Program-made: the position numbers and the translations under genes
Shown: piece by piece, positions 27,870-29,343 of the stretch
Position numbering within the stretch: position 1 is the stretch's first letter
How the letters are laid out: each line of letters starts with the position of its first letter
IMG/VR virus record: IMGVR_UViG_3300021963_000490
Location: 1-29,343 of that record
DNA: 29,343 nt
Reading direction: 5' to 3' (one strand)
Origin: a virus
Notes under the pieces: generated by a model
Database searches by the model: none
What the model was told of the DNA's origin: nothing
What the model saw: the letters and a program-made list of their open reading frames with translations, nothing else

Positions 27870-28823
27870 TTAGGCAGGAACCAACAAAGCGAACATAGAT
27901 GCAGACTTAGCCGCACCAGTGCTTGCCGCATTACGGAGAATCTGAACGCCATACAGAGTGTCAGATGTGAACAGATTAGCAAGATACTCTTGCTTGTACT
28001 GTACTTGTGAACGCAGAGCAACTTGCTCAACCAGCACCATTGAGTCTTTGTGACCCATCAAACAAACTCGTGCGGCAGCAGAACCTGATGCAGTATCAGT
28101 GTTGCTTGAGACAAACACAGGGATGCCGTACAGGTTACCGATCTCACCAGTGCGGATGGTACTGTTTGTACCACCAACAAAGGCTTGTTCAGTGTAACGA
28201 GCCAAACCCATCAATGTGTTACGACTTGATGGAGGAATCAAGAAGAAACGCTGATCCATTGGGGTATCAGTGTCATCAAGACGCTGAATAGTGCGGCGAA
28301 TAGCGGCATCGGTCAATGCTGACTCATTGTTGCTTGCAGCAACATAAGCAGTAGTACCGTCACCACCAATGAACGCACCAGTTGCATACACGTTTGTACC
28401 AGCACCGCCATTGGTTGAACGACCCAACTGAACCAAGTCAGTATCGACTTGTTTAGCCAGAGCATAACCAGCATCGGAAGTGTAGAAGTTACGCAAGCTG
28501 TTCAAGGCTTGGGCTTCGACAATATCCTCAATCAAACGGCTGTATTCGTAATGCTTGTTGATAGAAACTTGAACTTCAGACTCTGTAGCAGCAATCAAAG
28601 TGACTGCTGTTTCAGCGGCTTTAGCGGAAGCAGAACCACGGGTAGGTGCAGGGATGTGAACTACATCACCCTTCTTACCTTTAAAGTTCATCTTCATAAC
28701 GAGGTTAGCAAGAACCAAGTTTTTCTTGTAGGCAGCTATGATTTCATCTGACCAAATTTCAGGGATGAATGTTGCGCCTGTGGTAACAGTAACTGAATTA
28801 CTGGGGGAAAATGATGTTGCCAT
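27870..28823 (-). CDS. Major capsid protein
   Basis: This 317-aa protein starts SPSNSVTVTTGATFIPEIWS, then DEIIAAYKKNLVLANLVMKM, followed by HIPAPTRGSASAKAAETAVT and INKHYEYSRLIEDIVEAQAL. These are the N-arm, spine helix and E-loop-like features of HK97-fold capsid proteins as seen in many aquatic podophages. A C-terminal part with GIPVFVSSNTD and KDSMVLVEQVALRS fits the P- and A-domains. GGAG seven bases before the ATG is a strong SD. The scaffold gene precedes it and a terminator follows. Confidence 0.9.
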   Translation of the reverse strand: MATSFSPSNSVTVTTGATFIPEIWSDEIIAAYKKNLVLANLVMKMNFKGKKGDVVHIPAPTRGSASAKAAETAVTLIAATESEVQVSINKHYEYSRLIEDIVEAQALNSLRNFYTSDAGYALAKQVDTDLVQLGRSTNGGAGTNVYATGAFIGGDGTTAYVAASNNESALTDAAIRRTIQRLDDTDTPMDQRFFLIPPSSRNTLMGLARYTEQAFVGGTNSTIRTGEIGNLYGIPVFVSSNTDTASGSAAARVCLMGHKDSMVLVEQVALRSQVQYKQEYLANLFTSDTLYGVQILRNAASTGAAKSASMFALLVPA

Positions 28824-28852
28824 GTTAAATCTCCAAAAAACGATAAGTTAAA

Positions 28853-29343
28853 TTATCTGACCCGTCCGTCTTGATACGCTTGCATGATTTCTCCGCTCAA
28901 CGCTTCATAACGATCTGGGTCAGTCATCTTCAGCCGAATTAGATCAGCCCTTCGATAGACTCTTTTTCCAGACTCCCCACTTCCACCTACGTCAACACCC
29001 GCTGCTTTAAGGCTAGACTTGCGCTGAGTTTCCCCTGCTTCATTAGTCTGTCTTGTCTTAACGCCACGCAACTGTTTATAGGTACTCAACAATTCGTTTG
29101 CACTGTCGTAATCATATTCACCATCAGCTTTTGCATACAAACCAAGGCGAATAGGTGAAGATTTCACCCAATTCACAAAGTCTGTATCTTGAGCAATCTG
29201 ACCGAAATCAGGATGTTCTTGCGCCAGCTTTTGTTGAATCTGCATCTTTTTGAAATCTTGACCAGCTTGTCTAGCGGCAAGTACATCGGGATGGTTGTCA
29301 ACAGTCCTGCGAACTGCCTCTTGTGGATTCTCGAAAAAATCTA
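28853..29343 (-). CDS. Scaffold/capsid assembly protein, partial (N-terminus outside window)
   Basis: The frame is open from the right edge (first visible residues DFFENPQEAVRRTVDNHPDV) to a stop at 28853, so the ATG at 29245 is internal, not the start. The visible 162 or so residues are charged and helical: HPDFGQIAQDTDFVNWVKSS, YDYDSANELLSTYKQLRGVK, then a basic ADLIRLKMTDPDRYEALSGE end. A charged helical protein directly upstream of the capsid gene is the usual place and look of a scaffold, and the C-terminal basic helix would bind the capsid protein. Confidence 0.82.
   Translation of the reverse strand, partial: DFFENPQEAVRRTVDNHPDVLAARQAGQDFKKMQIQQKLAQEHPDFGQIAQDTDFVNWVKSSPIRLGLYAKADGEYDYDSANELLSTYKQLRGVKTRQTNEAGETQRKSSLKAAGVDVGGSGESGKRVYRRADLIRLKMTDPDRYEALSGEIMQAYQDGRVR

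Noticed and set aside
1-29343. CRISPR array, insertion sequence, integrase or attachment site
   Set aside because: No regularly spaced repeat-spacer pattern, transposase motif, or tyrosine/serine recombinase gene was seen. The only mobile-type genes are the two HNH endonucleases.

Overview
The window is most of the genome of a tailed double-stranded DNA phage, probably a podovirus. It carries a terminase pair, a scaffold/major capsid pair, adaptor and stabiliser-like tail genes, three long internal-virion-type proteins, a tail fibre and a spanin lysis cassette, but no tail-tube, sheath or tape-measure gene. The DUF1376-type replication protein, the small genes of the + strand recombination operon and the spanin pair point to a Gram-negative host, most likely a freshwater betaproteobacterium; this host guess is inference from protein style. 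No integrase, DNA polymerase or RNA polymerase gene is present. Genes run off both ends in the same (minus) direction: an unknown gene after terminase at the left end and the scaffold gene at the right end. If the molecule is circular or circularly permuted, the missing part should hold the portal gene, which I do not find here.

Layout. (1) 1-2510, minus: packaging genes (AT-hook small terminase, unknown protein, large terminase, unknown partial gene). (2) 2511-3464: a roughly 950-base non-coding divergent region with three 25/26-bp spaced iteron-like repeats, three GAGAAT dyads that resemble Fur boxes, a minus-strand terminator-like hairpin and a good sigma-70-like promoter firing right. (3) 3465-6541, plus: an early operon of a SprT-like protease and nine small unknown proteins, closed by a clear terminator. 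It is full of the palindrome GTTTAAAC (10 of the 12 copies in the window) and has repeated hairpin-bearing leaders. (4) 6651-9426, minus: RuvC-like resolvase, HNH endonuclease, a gene with two overlapping open frames, a DUF1376 replication protein and a 57-residue ribbon-helix-helix-like regulator. (5) 9427-9556: divergent control region with two TGTCAGACA palindromes. (6) 9557-13691, plus: small genes, then a recombination module of Sak3/DUF1071 annealing protein, YqaJ/lambda-type exonuclease and an SSB-like protein with an acidic DIPF tail. (7) 13688-16559, mostly minus: M15 endolysin, a plus-strand HNH-AP2 endonuclease, Rz with an embedded Rz1, a holin candidate, a lipoprotein and membrane proteins. 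(8) 16569-29343, minus: internal virion proteins, cupin-like protein, tail fibre, tail adaptor and stabiliser, several small conserved virion-region proteins, major capsid protein and scaffold.

How it fits together: the minus-strand genes from the right end through the lysis cassette form the late block, with many ATGA or TAATG junctions that suggest translational coupling. The two plus-strand blocks look early (3.4-6.5 kb) and middle (9.6-13.7 kb). Several genes below 60 codons were found by reading the gaps: 57 aa at 5998, 28 aa at 5137, 57 aa at 9253, 32 aa at 13593, 51 aa at 22364 and 51 aa at 26361.

The most unusual signals are the GTTTAAAC octamer array, which lies in coding and non-coding DNA in all three codon phases; an 18-nt spaced motif WAGTRAGY-N5-CTAAC found as an iteron-like trio and as single copies at two distant operon positions; TGTCWGACA operators beside the small regulator; and a 235-codon membrane-protein frame with no normal start codon, separated from the upstream 926-aa gene by a single in-frame TAA.
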